Shown here one piece after another: positions 18,527 to 29,681 of a DNA stretch of 64,000 nucleotides. Source of the DNA: an uncultured Paracoccaceae bacterium (lineage in GTDB: Bacteria; Pseudomonadota; Alphaproteobacteria; Rhodobacterales; Rhodobacteraceae); assembly GCA_951812615.1 (NCBI GenBank), contig CATOSU010000001.1, positions 310,001-374,000 on the forward strand, written 5' to 3'. Each line of letters opens with the position of its first letter. The first letter of the stretch is position 1. The notes under the pieces were generated by a model. It was not told the DNA's origin. It searched no databases and was given only the letters and a program-made list of their open reading frames with translations. The position numbers and the translations under genes were made by a program.

Positions 18527-19318
18527 ATGACCAATGATCTCAAGGGCAAGCGCGGCCTGATCATGGGCGTAGCAAACGACCGGTCCATCGCGTGGGGCAT
18601 CGCCAAAGCCATGCACGCGGCAGGAGCGGAACTGGCTTTCACTTATCAGGGCGAAGCCTTTGGCAAACGGTTGGCCCCGCTGGCTGCATCCGTCGACTCG
18701 GATTTCATGCTGGATGTCGATGTCACCGACGACGCATCTCTCGACGCCGCCTTCGCGGCACTGGCCGAGAAATGGCCGACCATCGATTTTCTGGTGCATG
18801 CCATTGCGTTCTCGGACAAATCCGAACTCACTGGCCGGTTTCTCGATACCAGCCGGTCGAATTTCAAGAACTCGCTCGATATCAGCGCCTATTCCTTCAT
18901 CGACGTTTCGCGGCGGGCGCACCCGCTGATGCGTGAAAACGGCGGTACGCTGCTGACCCTGACCTATCAGGGGTCCAACCGGGTCGTGCCCAATTACAAC
19001 GTCATGGGTGTAGCCAAGGCCGCGCTTGAGGCCGCGACCCGCTATCTGGCGAATGATATGGGTCCGGACGGCATCCGGGTCAACGCCATTTCACCCGGTC
19101 CGATGAAGACGCTGGCCGGTGCCGCAATAGGCGGCGCGCGCAAGACCTATCGGTTTACGGAACAGAACACACCGATGCGGTCCAACGCCACGCTGGAGGC
19201 AGTCGGTGGCACGGCTGTCTATCTGGCGTCGGATGCCGGTGCCTTCACCACCGGTGAAATCATTCGGGTGGATGGCGGCTTCCACGTGCTGGGCATGCCA
19301 CAGCAGGATTTCATGTAA
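18527..19318 (+). CDS. fabI: Enoyl-ACP reductase [NADH]
   Basis: The product performs the last reduction of each fatty acid elongation cycle. The 263-residue SDR-fold enzyme has the FabI-type cofactor motif GLIMGVANDRSIAWGIA (residues 10-26) and the catalytic pair YNVMGVAK (Y-x6-K, about 156-163). VNAISPGPMKTLAGAAIGG and the C-terminal HVLGMPQQDF follow. It is separated from fabB by six bases, so it is in the same operon. Enzymes of this type are the triclosan target. Confidence 0.97.
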   Translation: MTNDLKGKRGLIMGVANDRSIAWGIAKAMHAAGAELAFTYQGEAFGKRLAPLAASVDSDFMLDVDVTDDASLDAAFAALAEKWPTIDFLVHAIAFSDKSELTGRFLDTSRSNFKNSLDISAYSFIDVSRRAHPLMRENGGTLLTLTYQGSNRVVPNYNVMGVAKAALEAATRYLANDMGPDGIRVNAISPGPMKTLAGAAIGGARKTYRFTEQNTPMRSNATLEAVGGTAVYLASDAGAFTTGEIIRVDGGFHVLGMPQQDFM

Positions 19319-19408
19319 CCGGACCAAACCGGCAGTTTTCAGCCTATGCCAGGAAATTGCCGCAGGCCAAACACGGGCCTGCCGCAATCGACTGTCATAA
19401 GCCGGGAC

Positions 19409-19759
19409 ATGGATCAGCGCGACGACATAGAAACCGATCACACGGCAACACGCACCCGGCCCATTGTCTGGGTGCTGCGCGGAATGCTCACCCTGTGCGG
19501 TGGTATGATGGCGTTGGTAATCTTGTCGGAACCGCGCGTGACCGCCAGCATTCAGGCAAGCGTCGCCAACTTCAGCGGCATGTTTGCGACCGAAAGCAGC
19601 GTCGCCCGGCTGGATACCGAAGTGGCCCCTTCCGTGCCGGTCATTCCGCAGGCCGCGCCACAACCCAAGCCCGCAGTTCAGACCGAAGCCCCCAAGGTCC
19701 TGTCGATGCCGACCAGCCGCATTCCCGTGCGTCGCGGTAACATCGGCTACGAGGACTGA
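19409..19759 (+). CDS. Single-pass membrane protein of unknown function
   Basis: A 116-residue protein with one hydrophobic segment, VWVLRGMLTLCGGMMALVIL, at about residues 21-40. A soluble tail rich in Ala, Pro and Glu follows (VPVIPQAAPQPKPAVQTEAPK) and ends RIPVRRGNIGYED. The topology suggests a small inner-membrane protein with a flexible periplasmic tail. The frame is open upstream, but MDQRDDIETDH is the more plausible start. I do not recognise the family. It lies 90 bases after fabI. Confidence 0.55.
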   Translation: MDQRDDIETDHTATRTRPIVWVLRGMLTLCGGMMALVILSEPRVTASIQASVANFSGMFATESSVARLDTEVAPSVPVIPQAAPQPKPAVQTEAPKVLSMPTSRIPVRRGNIGYED

Positions 19760-19963
19760 GCGAAGTTTCGCAAAGACCGGTCTTCGCAAATCAAGGCTCT
19801 ATAGGCGGCGGGTGGGCCTGCAGTTTCGCAGGGCATGCCCATCCGGCTTTCCCTTTCCGGCAAGAACAGACGACGCGATCGGGGATTTTGAATCCGGGCT
19901 GAGAACTGTGCCCTTCCCCCCCGTCACCGGCTGTGCCAGTCTGCGCCCGGACCGGAGGGGATC

Positions 19964-20650
19964 ATGACAATCACAACCTGTGTTTTCGATGCGTACGGAA
20001 CGTTGTTCGACGTTGCCGCCGCGGCCCGTCAGGCCGCCGACGAACCGGCATTTAGTGCAATAGCCGACTGCTGGCCCGAACTTGCCGCGCATTGGCGCCA
20101 GAAACAGTTGCAATACACGTGGCTGCGCGCTGTTGCCGACGCGCATACCGATTTCTGGGAAGTGACACAGAACGGGCTGGACTGGACGCTGGAGGCGATG
20201 GGCTTGCAGGGCGACGATACGCTTCGGCAGCGTCTGCTGGACCTGTATTGGGAGTTGCAGGCCTATCCCGAAGTTCCCGATATGCTGAAGGCCCTGAAAG
20301 AGGCCGGCAAGCAGACGGCGATCCTGTCCAACGGGTCCCCCGATATGCTGAGCGGCGCCGTCCGTTCTGCGGGGATAGCAGATGTGCTGGACGATGTTCT
20401 TTCGGTCGAAAGTGTTGGCATATTCAAGCCCGATCGTCGGGTGTATGACCTCGTCGGTGAGCGGTTTGGCTGCAGCCCCGGCGAAGTTCTCTTCGTTTCC
20501 TCCAACGGCTGGGATGCGGCGGCTGCAAGCGGTTATGGCTTCACGACCGCATGGGTGAACCGCGCGGGCGAGCCGATGGACCGCCTGCCTTGGACACCTG
20601 CACAGGTTCTTTCGAACCTGATCCCGATCCCCGATCTGGCTACGGCTTGA
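19964..20650 (+). CDS. Haloacid dehalogenase type II (HAD superfamily)
   Basis: A 228-residue HAD hydrolase. The nucleophile motif I is FDAYGTLFD (Asp8 in CVFDAYG), motif II is ILSNGSPDML, the lysine is in GIFKPDRRVYDL, and the SSNGWDAAAASGYGF motif is the (S/N)-x-W-D-x-x-G/A signature of L-2-haloacid dehalogenases. These remove halogen from 2-haloacids. A true haloacid substrate is likely but not proven. It is followed 13 bases later by a dehydratase gene. Confidence 0.88.
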   Translation: MTITTCVFDAYGTLFDVAAAARQAADEPAFSAIADCWPELAAHWRQKQLQYTWLRAVADAHTDFWEVTQNGLDWTLEAMGLQGDDTLRQRLLDLYWELQAYPEVPDMLKALKEAGKQTAILSNGSPDMLSGAVRSAGIADVLDDVLSVESVGIFKPDRRVYDLVGERFGCSPGEVLFVSSNGWDAAAASGYGFTTAWVNRAGEPMDRLPWTPAQVLSNLIPIPDLATA

Positions 20651-20663
20651 AGGACAGGTTTTC

Positions 20664-21638
20664 ATGAGCAGCATCGAAATGATTGAAGCGGCCGCAACCC
20701 GCCTTGCCGAGCATGCACGCCGGCCCGCAATCCTGACCTCGCCGTTTCTGGACGAGATTGCCGGGCGCGGCGTTCTGATCAAACCTGAATGCCTGCAGCA
20801 TACCGGCAGCTTCAAGTTTCGCGGCGCATGGTCTGCGCTGACCGGGATCGAACCATCCGCACGGGCCCGCGGCGTTCTAGCCTATTCCAGCGGCAACCAC
20901 GCTCAGGGCATCGCCATGGCCGCCCAGCGCCTGAACACAAACGCCGTCATTGTCATGCCCTCGGATGCTCCGAAGCTGAAAATAGAAAACACCCGGGCAC
21001 TGGGGGCCGAAGTGGTGCTCTACGAACGCGGATCGCAGGCGCGCGAGGAAATCGGAAATCGGCTGAGCAGGGAACGCGGCCTGACCCTGATACGTCCGTT
21101 CGACGAACCGCTTGTCATCGCCGGTCAGGGCACCTGCGGGCTGGAAATCGGCAACCAGGCACCACAGCTCGGCGTTGGGTTGGGCGATGTTCTGGTGCCC
21201 TGCGGTGGCGGCGGGCTGACGGCCGGTATCGCGCTGGCGCTGGAACGTCATGCGCCAGGCATGCGCGTCAGACCGGTTGAACCGGAGGGCTATGACGACG
21301 TCGCACGGTCGCTGGCCTCCGGCCAGCGCGAAACCAACACCTCCGAGGCCGGAGGCCTGTGCGACGCGATCCTGACACCGTCCCCCGGCGAAGTGACATT
21401 TCCCATTCTGCAACGCCTGTGTGGTCCCGGCATTACCGTGACCGAGGAAGAAGTCCTGCACGCCATGGCAATCGCGTTCTTGCGGCTGAAACTGGTGGTG
21501 GAACCGGGCGGCGCGGTGGCGCTGGCCGCAGCGCTATTCCACCCGCAGGAATTCGAAGGCAACGCCGTTGTCGTGGTGCTGTCGGGCGGGAACGCCGATC
21601 CGGAAGTGTTCCGGACGGCCTTGGAAAAGTACGCCTGA
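20664..21638 (+). CDS. PLP-dependent threonine/serine dehydratase
   Basis: A 324-residue fold-type II PLP enzyme. The PLP lysine is in HTGSFKFRGAW (about residue 52), the substrate loop is SSGNHAQGIA, and the glycine-rich phosphate cradle is VPCGGGGLTAGIAL (near 176). The missing C-terminal regulatory domain makes it a catabolic or 3-hydroxyaspartate-type enzyme rather than biosynthetic IlvA. A 192-bp part of its 3' half (21261-21452) is repeated with about 96 percent identity 1.6 kb downstream. The nuclease gene follows after two bases. Confidence 0.9.
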   Translation: MSSIEMIEAAATRLAEHARRPAILTSPFLDEIAGRGVLIKPECLQHTGSFKFRGAWSALTGIEPSARARGVLAYSSGNHAQGIAMAAQRLNTNAVIVMPSDAPKLKIENTRALGAEVVLYERGSQAREEIGNRLSRERGLTLIRPFDEPLVIAGQGTCGLEIGNQAPQLGVGLGDVLVPCGGGGLTAGIALALERHAPGMRVRPVEPEGYDDVARSLASGQRETNTSEAGGLCDAILTPSPGEVTFPILQRLCGPGITVTEEEVLHAMAIAFLRLKLVVEPGGAVALAAALFHPQEFEGNAVVVVLSGGNADPEVFRTALEKYA

Positions 21639-21640
21639 GT

Positions 21641-22834
21641 ATGGCCCGTTTCACGATCGCATCGTTCAACGTCAAGAACCTGATCGGTCCGGACCGGGAG
21701 TATTACAGGTTTCAGAAATACACGCCCGAGGAGTATGCTTGGAAAAAGGATTGGTTGGCCGACCAGTTGCTGACCCTGAATGCCGATATCGTCGGGTTTC
21801 AGGAAATCTTCGAAGAAAGCGCGCTGCGCGATGTCATCGGCGAAACCGACGCCCGCGGAACAGCCAGCAACGACGCCGTGATACCCGACCGGAACAAGCG
21901 GTATCACCGCAAGGCCATTTTCGACAAGCTGAGCTATGCGCCCTATACCGACGCCACACTAGCGTTTGCGGTGAATGCCTCGGACGGGGAACCGGGGCAG
22001 CGACGCCCCGGGCTGGCGATCCTGAGCAGACTTGGGTTTGTCGGTGAACCGGAAGTTATTCAGGATCTCGCAGAACCCTTGCGGATTCCGTTCGGTGCAC
22101 TGGGCAGTGGTGATGATGCCGGGCATTTCACGCTGCGCCGGTTAAGCCGCCCAATCCTCAAGGTCCGTGTCCGGATCGGTGGACAGGTTATCAGCGTGTT
22201 CAACTGCCACCTGAAATCCAAGCTGGGCGAGTTTCCCGGCCGGGACGGCCTGCCCGCACCGGAGGTTGATCTCACACGCTATGATCCTGCCGGGCGGGCT
22301 CTGGGAAGCCTGCGCGCCGCTCTGCGCCGGATGGCCGAAGCCTGGGTGTTGCGCCGGGCGATTCTGGACGAGCTCGACCACGGAAACCCGGTTCTTGTGC
22401 TGGGCGATTTCAACGACAGCGAACATGCCGTTTCCAGCGAGATCATCAGTGGGGAAATCCCGTTCAGGAACTATTCCTGGATGTTGCGACATGACGCACA
22501 GACCCCGTCTGATCGCTATTCCGAAGAGGAAAACCAACAGATTACCGAGGCCGTCGAACGAGTTCGCCTGCACGCAGCGGAAAAGCTGTTTGTGCGGAAG
22601 TCACTGCGCGACATGGTCTACACCGCCGCGTTCGGCGGTATCTACGAAAGCATCGACCAGATCTACATGTCACGGCATTTCCTGCCTGACGGACCGCAAT
22701 CGGTCGGTGAGCTGGAGTATTTTTCCGTGTTCAACGATCACCTGACGGATGGGAGCCATCCCGAAGCCCCCTATAACAAGCTGGCCTCGGACCACGGGCA
22801 GATCATGGCCCATTTCAGACTTAACACGACCTGA
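21641..22834 (+). CDS. Endonuclease/exonuclease/phosphatase-fold protein
   Basis: A 397-residue cytoplasmic protein of the EEP superfamily. The signature elements are visible: IASFNVKNLIGPD (Asn7-type metal site), VGFQEIFE (catalytic Glu), FNCHLKSKLGEF (His), LVLGDFNDSEHA (Asp/Asn pair) and LASDHGQIMAHF (C-terminal DH). Substrates in this superfamily range from DNA to phospholipids, so the function is open. It starts two bases after the dehydratase stop and is probably co-transcribed with it. Confidence 0.85.
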   Translation: MARFTIASFNVKNLIGPDREYYRFQKYTPEEYAWKKDWLADQLLTLNADIVGFQEIFEESALRDVIGETDARGTASNDAVIPDRNKRYHRKAIFDKLSYAPYTDATLAFAVNASDGEPGQRRPGLAILSRLGFVGEPEVIQDLAEPLRIPFGALGSGDDAGHFTLRRLSRPILKVRVRIGGQVISVFNCHLKSKLGEFPGRDGLPAPEVDLTRYDPAGRALGSLRAALRRMAEAWVLRRAILDELDHGNPVLVLGDFNDSEHAVSSEIISGEIPFRNYSWMLRHDAQTPSDRYSEEENQQITEAVERVRLHAAEKLFVRKSLRDMVYTAAFGGIYESIDQIYMSRHFLPDGPQSVGELEYFSVFNDHLTDGSHPEAPYNKLASDHGQIMAHFRLNTT

Positions 22835-22861
22835 GCCTGCCCCATCCCGATCCGCGCTGGT

Positions 22862-23107
22862 ATGCGAGTCAGACCGGTTGTACCGGAGGGTTTTGACGAC
22901 GTCGCACGGTCGCTGGCCTCCGGCCAGCGCGAAACCAACACCTCTGAGGCCGGAGGCCTGTGCGACGCGATCCTGACACCGTCCCCCGGCGAAGTGACAT
23001 TTCCCATTCTGCAACGCCTGTGTGGTCCCGGAATTACCGTACCCGAGGAAGAAGCCCGGAGCCCTGCGCATTCAAGGCCGCGCCGACACCTTACGCGACG
23101 TAAGTAA
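22862..23107 (+). pseudogene. Duplicated fragment of the serine/threonine dehydratase gene
   Basis: Positions 22862-23053 repeat 21261-21452 of the dehydratase gene with no gaps and 8 differences in 192 bases. The reading frame is preserved (MRVRPVVPEGFDDVARSL, then GITVPEEEA) but lacks the PLP-lysine half, and beyond 23053 it turns into unrelated residues. It is thus a dead scrap from a duplication, lying immediately after the nuclease gene and before the RTX gene promoter. Confidence 0.9.
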
Positions 23108-23125
23108 CTCTAATTACTCAATAAT

Positions 23126-23139
23126 TTGACGCAGATCAA
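23126..23139. promoter_or_regulatory. FNR/FnrL-type binding site
   Basis: TTGACGCAGATCAA matches the TTGAY-N4-RTCAA consensus of FNR-family oxygen regulators at every position. It is centred at 23132.5, exactly 41.5 bases before a start site near 23174 predicted from the -10 box TATACT (23162-23167). That is the class II activator geometry. Confidence 0.8.
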
Positions 23140-23161
23140 GGCGTTTTTCCGAAGGAAAGCC

Positions 23162-23167
23162 TATACT
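23162..23167 (+). promoter_or_regulatory. -10 element of the RTX gene promoter
   Basis: TATACT sits 55 bases before the RTX start codon. No -35 hexamer lies at the proper distance, as expected if FNR substitutes for it. Confidence 0.6.
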
Positions 23168-23221
23168 TGGCTACTGGGCAAAACCGGCCCGGCGATCAAC
23201 CAAGACCTGGGAGAGCAGAAA

Positions 23222-24463
23222 ATGACTAACCTGTCACATTTCCAGCCAATTCCGGATTTCCTGGAACATTTCAACCTGTTTGTACCCATGACCAAGTCCG
23301 GCCTAGACGCAGCGAGCATTGTCGACCCCGGCACCCCCGGAGACGACGATCTGACCGGCGGCCCCGATAACGATGAACTCGGCGGCGCCGATGGCAACGA
23401 CACGCTCAGCGGACTTGGCGGCGACGACACGCTCGATGGCGGCGCCGGCGCGGATCAGCTGTTCGGTGGCGACGACAACGATCTGCTGCTCGGCGATACG
23501 GGTCGCGACAAGCTGTATGGCGGACTAGGCGACGACGCACTCGACGGCGGCAACAGCCACGACAAGCTGTTTGGCGAGGACGGCAACGATCACCTTGTTG
23601 GCGGCGGCGGCAACGACAAGCTGAATGGCGGCGACGGCAACGATCACCTCGAAGGCAACAATGGCAATGACACGATTTTCGGGAAGGATGGCGGCGATTT
23701 CATTGTTGGAGGCGACGGCGATGACGAAATCGACGGCGGCAAGGGCAGCGATTTCGTCATAACCGGATCGGGCAACGATACCGTCTATGGTGCTCAGGGC
23801 GACGATTTCATCGAAACCGACCTGATCGGGGCCAAAATGATCGATTGCGGTGGCGGCAAGGACTGGATCACCGTGTTCGGCGATGATCACCCGTTTTCCG
23901 ACGACGCGGAGCTGTTCTTCGACATGCAGGACGGGGTGCACCGGGTCACCGATGGGGCCGCCACGCCGCTGGAAAGCCAGATCGTAAAGGCCGAATCCTA
24001 CCAGTTCCTGGGCGAACTGGACGTGAAGGTTGTCGGCAACGACGCCAACAACGACATTTCTGGGGACCTTGGCAACGACACGTTGAACGGCGGCAAGGGC
24101 AAGGATTACCTGTATGGAGGGGATGGCGACGACCGGCTGCTGGGCAAGGCCAAGCACGATACTCTGGATGGCGGCCACGGGGATGACACGTTGTTGGGCG
24201 GCAACGGCAAGGATCATTTCATCTTTCACGGCGACCCGGACAACCTGGGCCACGATGTTATCGAGGATTTCGAGGACGACACGGATACCATCGTGTTCCA
24301 CTTCTCTGTTCTGGAGCCCGGTGAAACGATCGAGGAGTTTCTGGGCGATCATGCCGACGTTGTCGACGGCAACACGGTCCTGACCATTGCGCCCGGCAGC
24401 AGCATCACGATCATCGGTCTGACGGACCCGTTGGCACTGGCCGATGATCTGTTGATTTTCTGA
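23222..24463 (+). CDS. RTX (haemolysin-type Ca-binding repeat) protein, probably type I secreted
   Basis: A 413-residue acidic protein built almost entirely of glycine/aspartate nonapeptides (GGxGxDxL). Repeat blocks lie at about residues 40-205 and 272-330, separated by a non-repeat stretch. The C-terminal part (FEDDTDTIVFHFSVL and after) is like the RTX C-terminal secretion region. No catalytic domain or signal peptide is present, consistent with type I secretion and calcium-induced folding outside the cell. The start has GGGAGAG upstream. No hlyB/D-type transporter genes lie in the window. Two hairpins follow the stop. Confidence 0.88.
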   Translation: MTNLSHFQPIPDFLEHFNLFVPMTKSGLDAASIVDPGTPGDDDLTGGPDNDELGGADGNDTLSGLGGDDTLDGGAGADQLFGGDDNDLLLGDTGRDKLYGGLGDDALDGGNSHDKLFGEDGNDHLVGGGGNDKLNGGDGNDHLEGNNGNDTIFGKDGGDFIVGGDGDDEIDGGKGSDFVITGSGNDTVYGAQGDDFIETDLIGAKMIDCGGGKDWITVFGDDHPFSDDAELFFDMQDGVHRVTDGAATPLESQIVKAESYQFLGELDVKVVGNDANNDISGDLGNDTLNGGKGKDYLYGGDGDDRLLGKAKHDTLDGGHGDDTLLGGNGKDHFIFHGDPDNLGHDVIEDFEDDTDTIVFHFSVLEPGETIEEFLGDHADVVDGNTVLTIAPGSSITIIGLTDPLALADDLLIF

Positions 24464-24481
24464 CCGGCAGGCTGCCGCTCG

Positions 24482-24508
24482 CATGTCCGGCGATGATCGC
24501 CGGACATG
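24482..24508 (+). terminator. Hairpin downstream of the RTX gene (1)
   Basis: Perfect 13-bp inverted repeat CATGTCCGGCGAT with ATCGCCGGACATG around one base, starting 19 bases after the RTX stop. There is no T-run, so it may be an RNA-stabilising structure instead. Confidence 0.6.
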
Positions 24509-24525
24509 GTATCTGGACTGTAAAC

Positions 24526-24551
24526 GCGGCGCATTCTTGGGAATGCGCCGC
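24526..24551 (+). terminator. Hairpin downstream of the RTX gene (2)
   Basis: Perfect 11-bp stem GCGGCGCATTC with GAATGCGCCGC around a TTGG loop, 17 bases after the first hairpin. Together they probably separate the RTX transcript from pcaD. Confidence 0.6.
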
Positions 24552-24643
24552 AGTCGCGCGGCGGGATCGCACCTTTCCGGCTGAACTCCGGCAAAGGCTG
24601 CGCTATACCTGCCCGCAGGCCCCGAAACACAGGAGGACGACCC

Positions 24644-25432
24644 ATGCAAATTGCCGATTTCGGCGACGTTCAGCTGCACTATCGCGTCGACGGAGACCCG
24701 GACGGCAGACCCGTCGTATTCTCCAACTCTCTGGGTACCGATCTGAGGCTCTGGGATGCGCTTTTGCCGCTGTTGCCGTCCGGCCTCAAATTCATCCGCT
24801 ATGACAAGCGCGGACACGGGCTGTCATCCTGTCCGAAGGCGCCGTTTACGATGGGGGCGCTGGTGCGGGATGTCGAAAACCTGATGGACATGCTGGAGGT
24901 TCGCGACTGTGTGTTTGTCGGCCTGTCGATCGGCGGGCTGATCGCACAGGGGCTGGCGGCCAAGCGGCTCGATCTTGTGCGGGCGATGGTGCTCAGCAAC
25001 ACCGGCGCCAAGATCGGCACCCGGGATATGTGGGCGGAACGGATCGCATCCGTGAAACAGCACGGAATAGAGAGCCTGGCCGATCCGACAATGGAACGCT
25101 GGTTTTCAAAGGCGTTTCGGGCAACGCCCGAACTAACGGCCTGGCGCAACATGCTGATCCGGCAGCCCGGTGCCGGGTACTGGGGCTGTTCCGAAGCCAT
25201 CTCGGGCACCGATTTCTACACGACCACGGCAGCGCTGCGTTTGCCGGCGCTGGGTATCGCCGGGTCCGAAGACGGCTCGACCCCGCCCGACCTGGTGCGG
25301 GAAACCATCGATCTGATCCCGGGGTCGAGATTTGAACTCATCCGCGGGGCCGGGCATTTGCCCTGTGTCGAGAAACCGGTGGAATACGCCCGGATCCTGA
25401 CCGGATTTCTGGAAGAGGTCGGCCATATCTGA
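24644..25432 (+). CDS. pcaD: 3-oxoadipate enol-lactonase
   Basis: An alpha/beta hydrolase of 262 residues. The catalytic Ser is in GLSIGGLIAQGLA (about residue 94), the His in GAGHLPCVEKP near the C-terminus, and the PcaD-like YDKRGHGLSS and GTDLRLWDALLPLL segments are present. It hydrolyses beta-ketoadipate enol-lactone in protocatechuate degradation. No other pca gene lies nearby, so an alternative lactonase or esterase role cannot be excluded. The start has AGGAGGAC upstream. Confidence 0.82.
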   Translation: MQIADFGDVQLHYRVDGDPDGRPVVFSNSLGTDLRLWDALLPLLPSGLKFIRYDKRGHGLSSCPKAPFTMGALVRDVENLMDMLEVRDCVFVGLSIGGLIAQGLAAKRLDLVRAMVLSNTGAKIGTRDMWAERIASVKQHGIESLADPTMERWFSKAFRATPELTAWRNMLIRQPGAGYWGCSEAISGTDFYTTTAALRLPALGIAGSEDGSTPPDLVRETIDLIPGSRFELIRGAGHLPCVEKPVEYARILTGFLEEVGHI

Positions 25433-25464
25433 CGGAAGACTGCCACACGCGGCGAAGCTTTGAC

Positions 25465-25493
25465 GTAGGATGGGTGATTATCACCCATCCTAC
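25465..25493. repeat. 29-base palindrome between pcaD and the MFS gene
   Basis: 13-bp perfect arms GTAGGATGGGTGA with TCACCCATCCTAC flank a TTA loop. Palindromes of this GTAGG-type with GGGTG arms occur as repeated intergenic elements in many bacterial genomes. It could also act as a terminator for pcaD. Confidence 0.8.
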
Positions 25494-25600
25494 CGCTTCC
25501 CTACATCGCTCCCTGTCTGCAAATAGTAACTCTGCGTTGTGCTTGCCGGTCGCATTGGCCCGTGCCAAAGGAAGCTCTGCCCCAAACGGACGTCTGCCTC

Positions 25601-26800
25601 ATGCGTTTGCCCGTATTGTTCATCCTTGTGACCGTCATCCTCGATTCGATGGGAATCGGACTGATCATGCCGGTGATGCCTGACCTGATCCGCGAGGTTC
25701 AGGGCGGCTCGCTGGCGCGGGCCGCCATATGGGGTGGGATCCTGTCGACGGCCTTTGCAGTCATGCAATTTCTGTTCGGGCCGCTGCTGGGCGCGCTTTC
25801 GGACCGGTATGGCCGTCGCCCGGTCCTTTTGGTGTCGCTGGCCGTCATGGCGCTGGATTACGTGATCATGGCGCTGGCCGGATCGATCTGGCTGCTGTTG
25901 GCGGGCCGTATACTTGGCGGGATCACCGCCGCAACGCATTCCACGGCCTCGGCCTATATGGCGGATATCTCGGCCCCGGAAGACAAGGCCGCAAACTTCG
26001 GTCTGATCGGGGCCGGTTTCGGGATCGGCTTCGTCCTTGGCCCGCTGGTCGGCGGCGTGTTGGGAGAGCTTGGTACGCGCGCGCCGTTTTATGCGGCCGC
26101 CGGACTGGCGGCATTGAATTTCGCATTTGGCGCATTTGTCTTGCATGAAACCGTGACCGATCGGATCCGCCGCAACTTCCAATGGCGCCGCGCTAATCCC
26201 TTTGGCGCAATCCGCCAGATCGCCCATCTGCCGGGCCTGACCGGGTTGCTGGTTGTCTATCTGATCTATTCCATCGCGTTTTACGTCTACCCATCGGTCT
26301 GGGCCTATTTCGCGCTGGAACGCTATGGCTGGAATCCCGGCATGATCGGCCTTTCGCTTGGACTGTACGGAGTGTCCACGGCGATTATGCAGGGGTTCCT
26401 GACCCGCCCTGTCCTGAACTGGCTGGGAGACCGGACGACCGTTATCTATTCGCACCTGTTCGACATGCTGACCTTCCTGATCCTCGCCTTCCTGACCAAC
26501 GGCTTTTTCGCGCTTATGCTGATTCCCATCAGTGCGCTGGGTTCGGTGATGAACCCGGCGTTACAGGCCATCATGTCCCGCCGCGCCAGCGACGATCAGC
26601 AGGGCGAACTGCAGGGCGTTCTGACCAGCCTCAGCGCATTCTCCATGGTCCTGTCCCCGCTGGTGATGACCTCGGTGTTCGCCGCGTTCACCGTGGAAAA
26701 CGCTGCTGTTTACCTGCCCGGGGCACCGTTTCTGGTATCGATGGTCCTGATGGGTATCGGGCTGATCATTTTCATCCGCAGCCGGTCTGTCGTGGCGTAA
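25601..26800 (+). CDS. MFS transporter, TetA/drug-efflux type
   Basis: A 399-residue protein with about 12 hydrophobic segments. The major-facilitator motif [15 protein letters not shown] lies near residue 64, and the N-terminal segment [21 protein letters not shown] resembles tetracycline/multidrug exporters of the Tet(A) group. The frame is open 13 codons further upstream to 25562, but [16 protein letters not shown] is the natural start of the first helix. The substrate is unknown. It precedes the alcohol dehydrogenase gene by 79 bases on the same strand. Confidence 0.85.
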   Translation: MRLPVLFILVTVILDSMGIGLIMPVMPDLIREVQGGSLARAAIWGGILSTAFAVMQFLFGPLLGALSDRYGRRPVLLVSLAVMALDYVIMALAGSIWLLLAGRILGGITAATHSTASAYMADISAPEDKAANFGLIGAGFGIGFVLGPLVGGVLGELGTRAPFYAAAGLAALNFAFGAFVLHETVTDRIRRNFQWRRANPFGAIRQIAHLPGLTGLLVVYLIYSIAFYVYPSVWAYFALERYGWNPGMIGLSLGLYGVSTAIMQGFLTRPVLNWLGDRTTVIYSHLFDMLTFLILAFLTNGFFALMLIPISALGSVMNPALQAIMSRRASDDQQGELQGVLTSLSAFSMVLSPLVMTSVFAAFTVENAAVYLPGAPFLVSMVLMGIGLIIFIRSRSVVA

Positions 26801-26879
26801 TCCTGGCATCGGATGACGGATTCCCGCTTGCGGCACCTGTCATCCGGCTGCACGGTGCCCAAAAGAAACGGGGAGCCGC

Positions 26880-29677
<2,798 letters not shown>

Positions 29678-29681
<4 letters not shown>

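Noticed and set aside
19760-19800. AAGACCGGTCTT palindrome after the membrane-protein gene
   Set aside because: Short stem without T-run; not strong enough to call terminator or operator.
22835-23221. Insertion sequence remnants around the dehydratase fragment
   Set aside because: No transposase-like codons, terminal inverted repeats or target duplications were seen.
23339-24212. Short tandem repeats that could pass for a CRISPR array
   Set aside because: The repeats are imperfect 27-base codon repeats for GGxGxDxL nonapeptides of the RTX protein, with no spacers.
23525-24817. 430-codon open frame on the minus strand across the RTX gene
   Set aside because: It mirrors the glycine/aspartate codons of the repeat gene and has no start context or family resemblance.
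24644-25432. A complete beta-ketoadipate operon around pcaD
   Set aside because: No other pca gene is present in the window.
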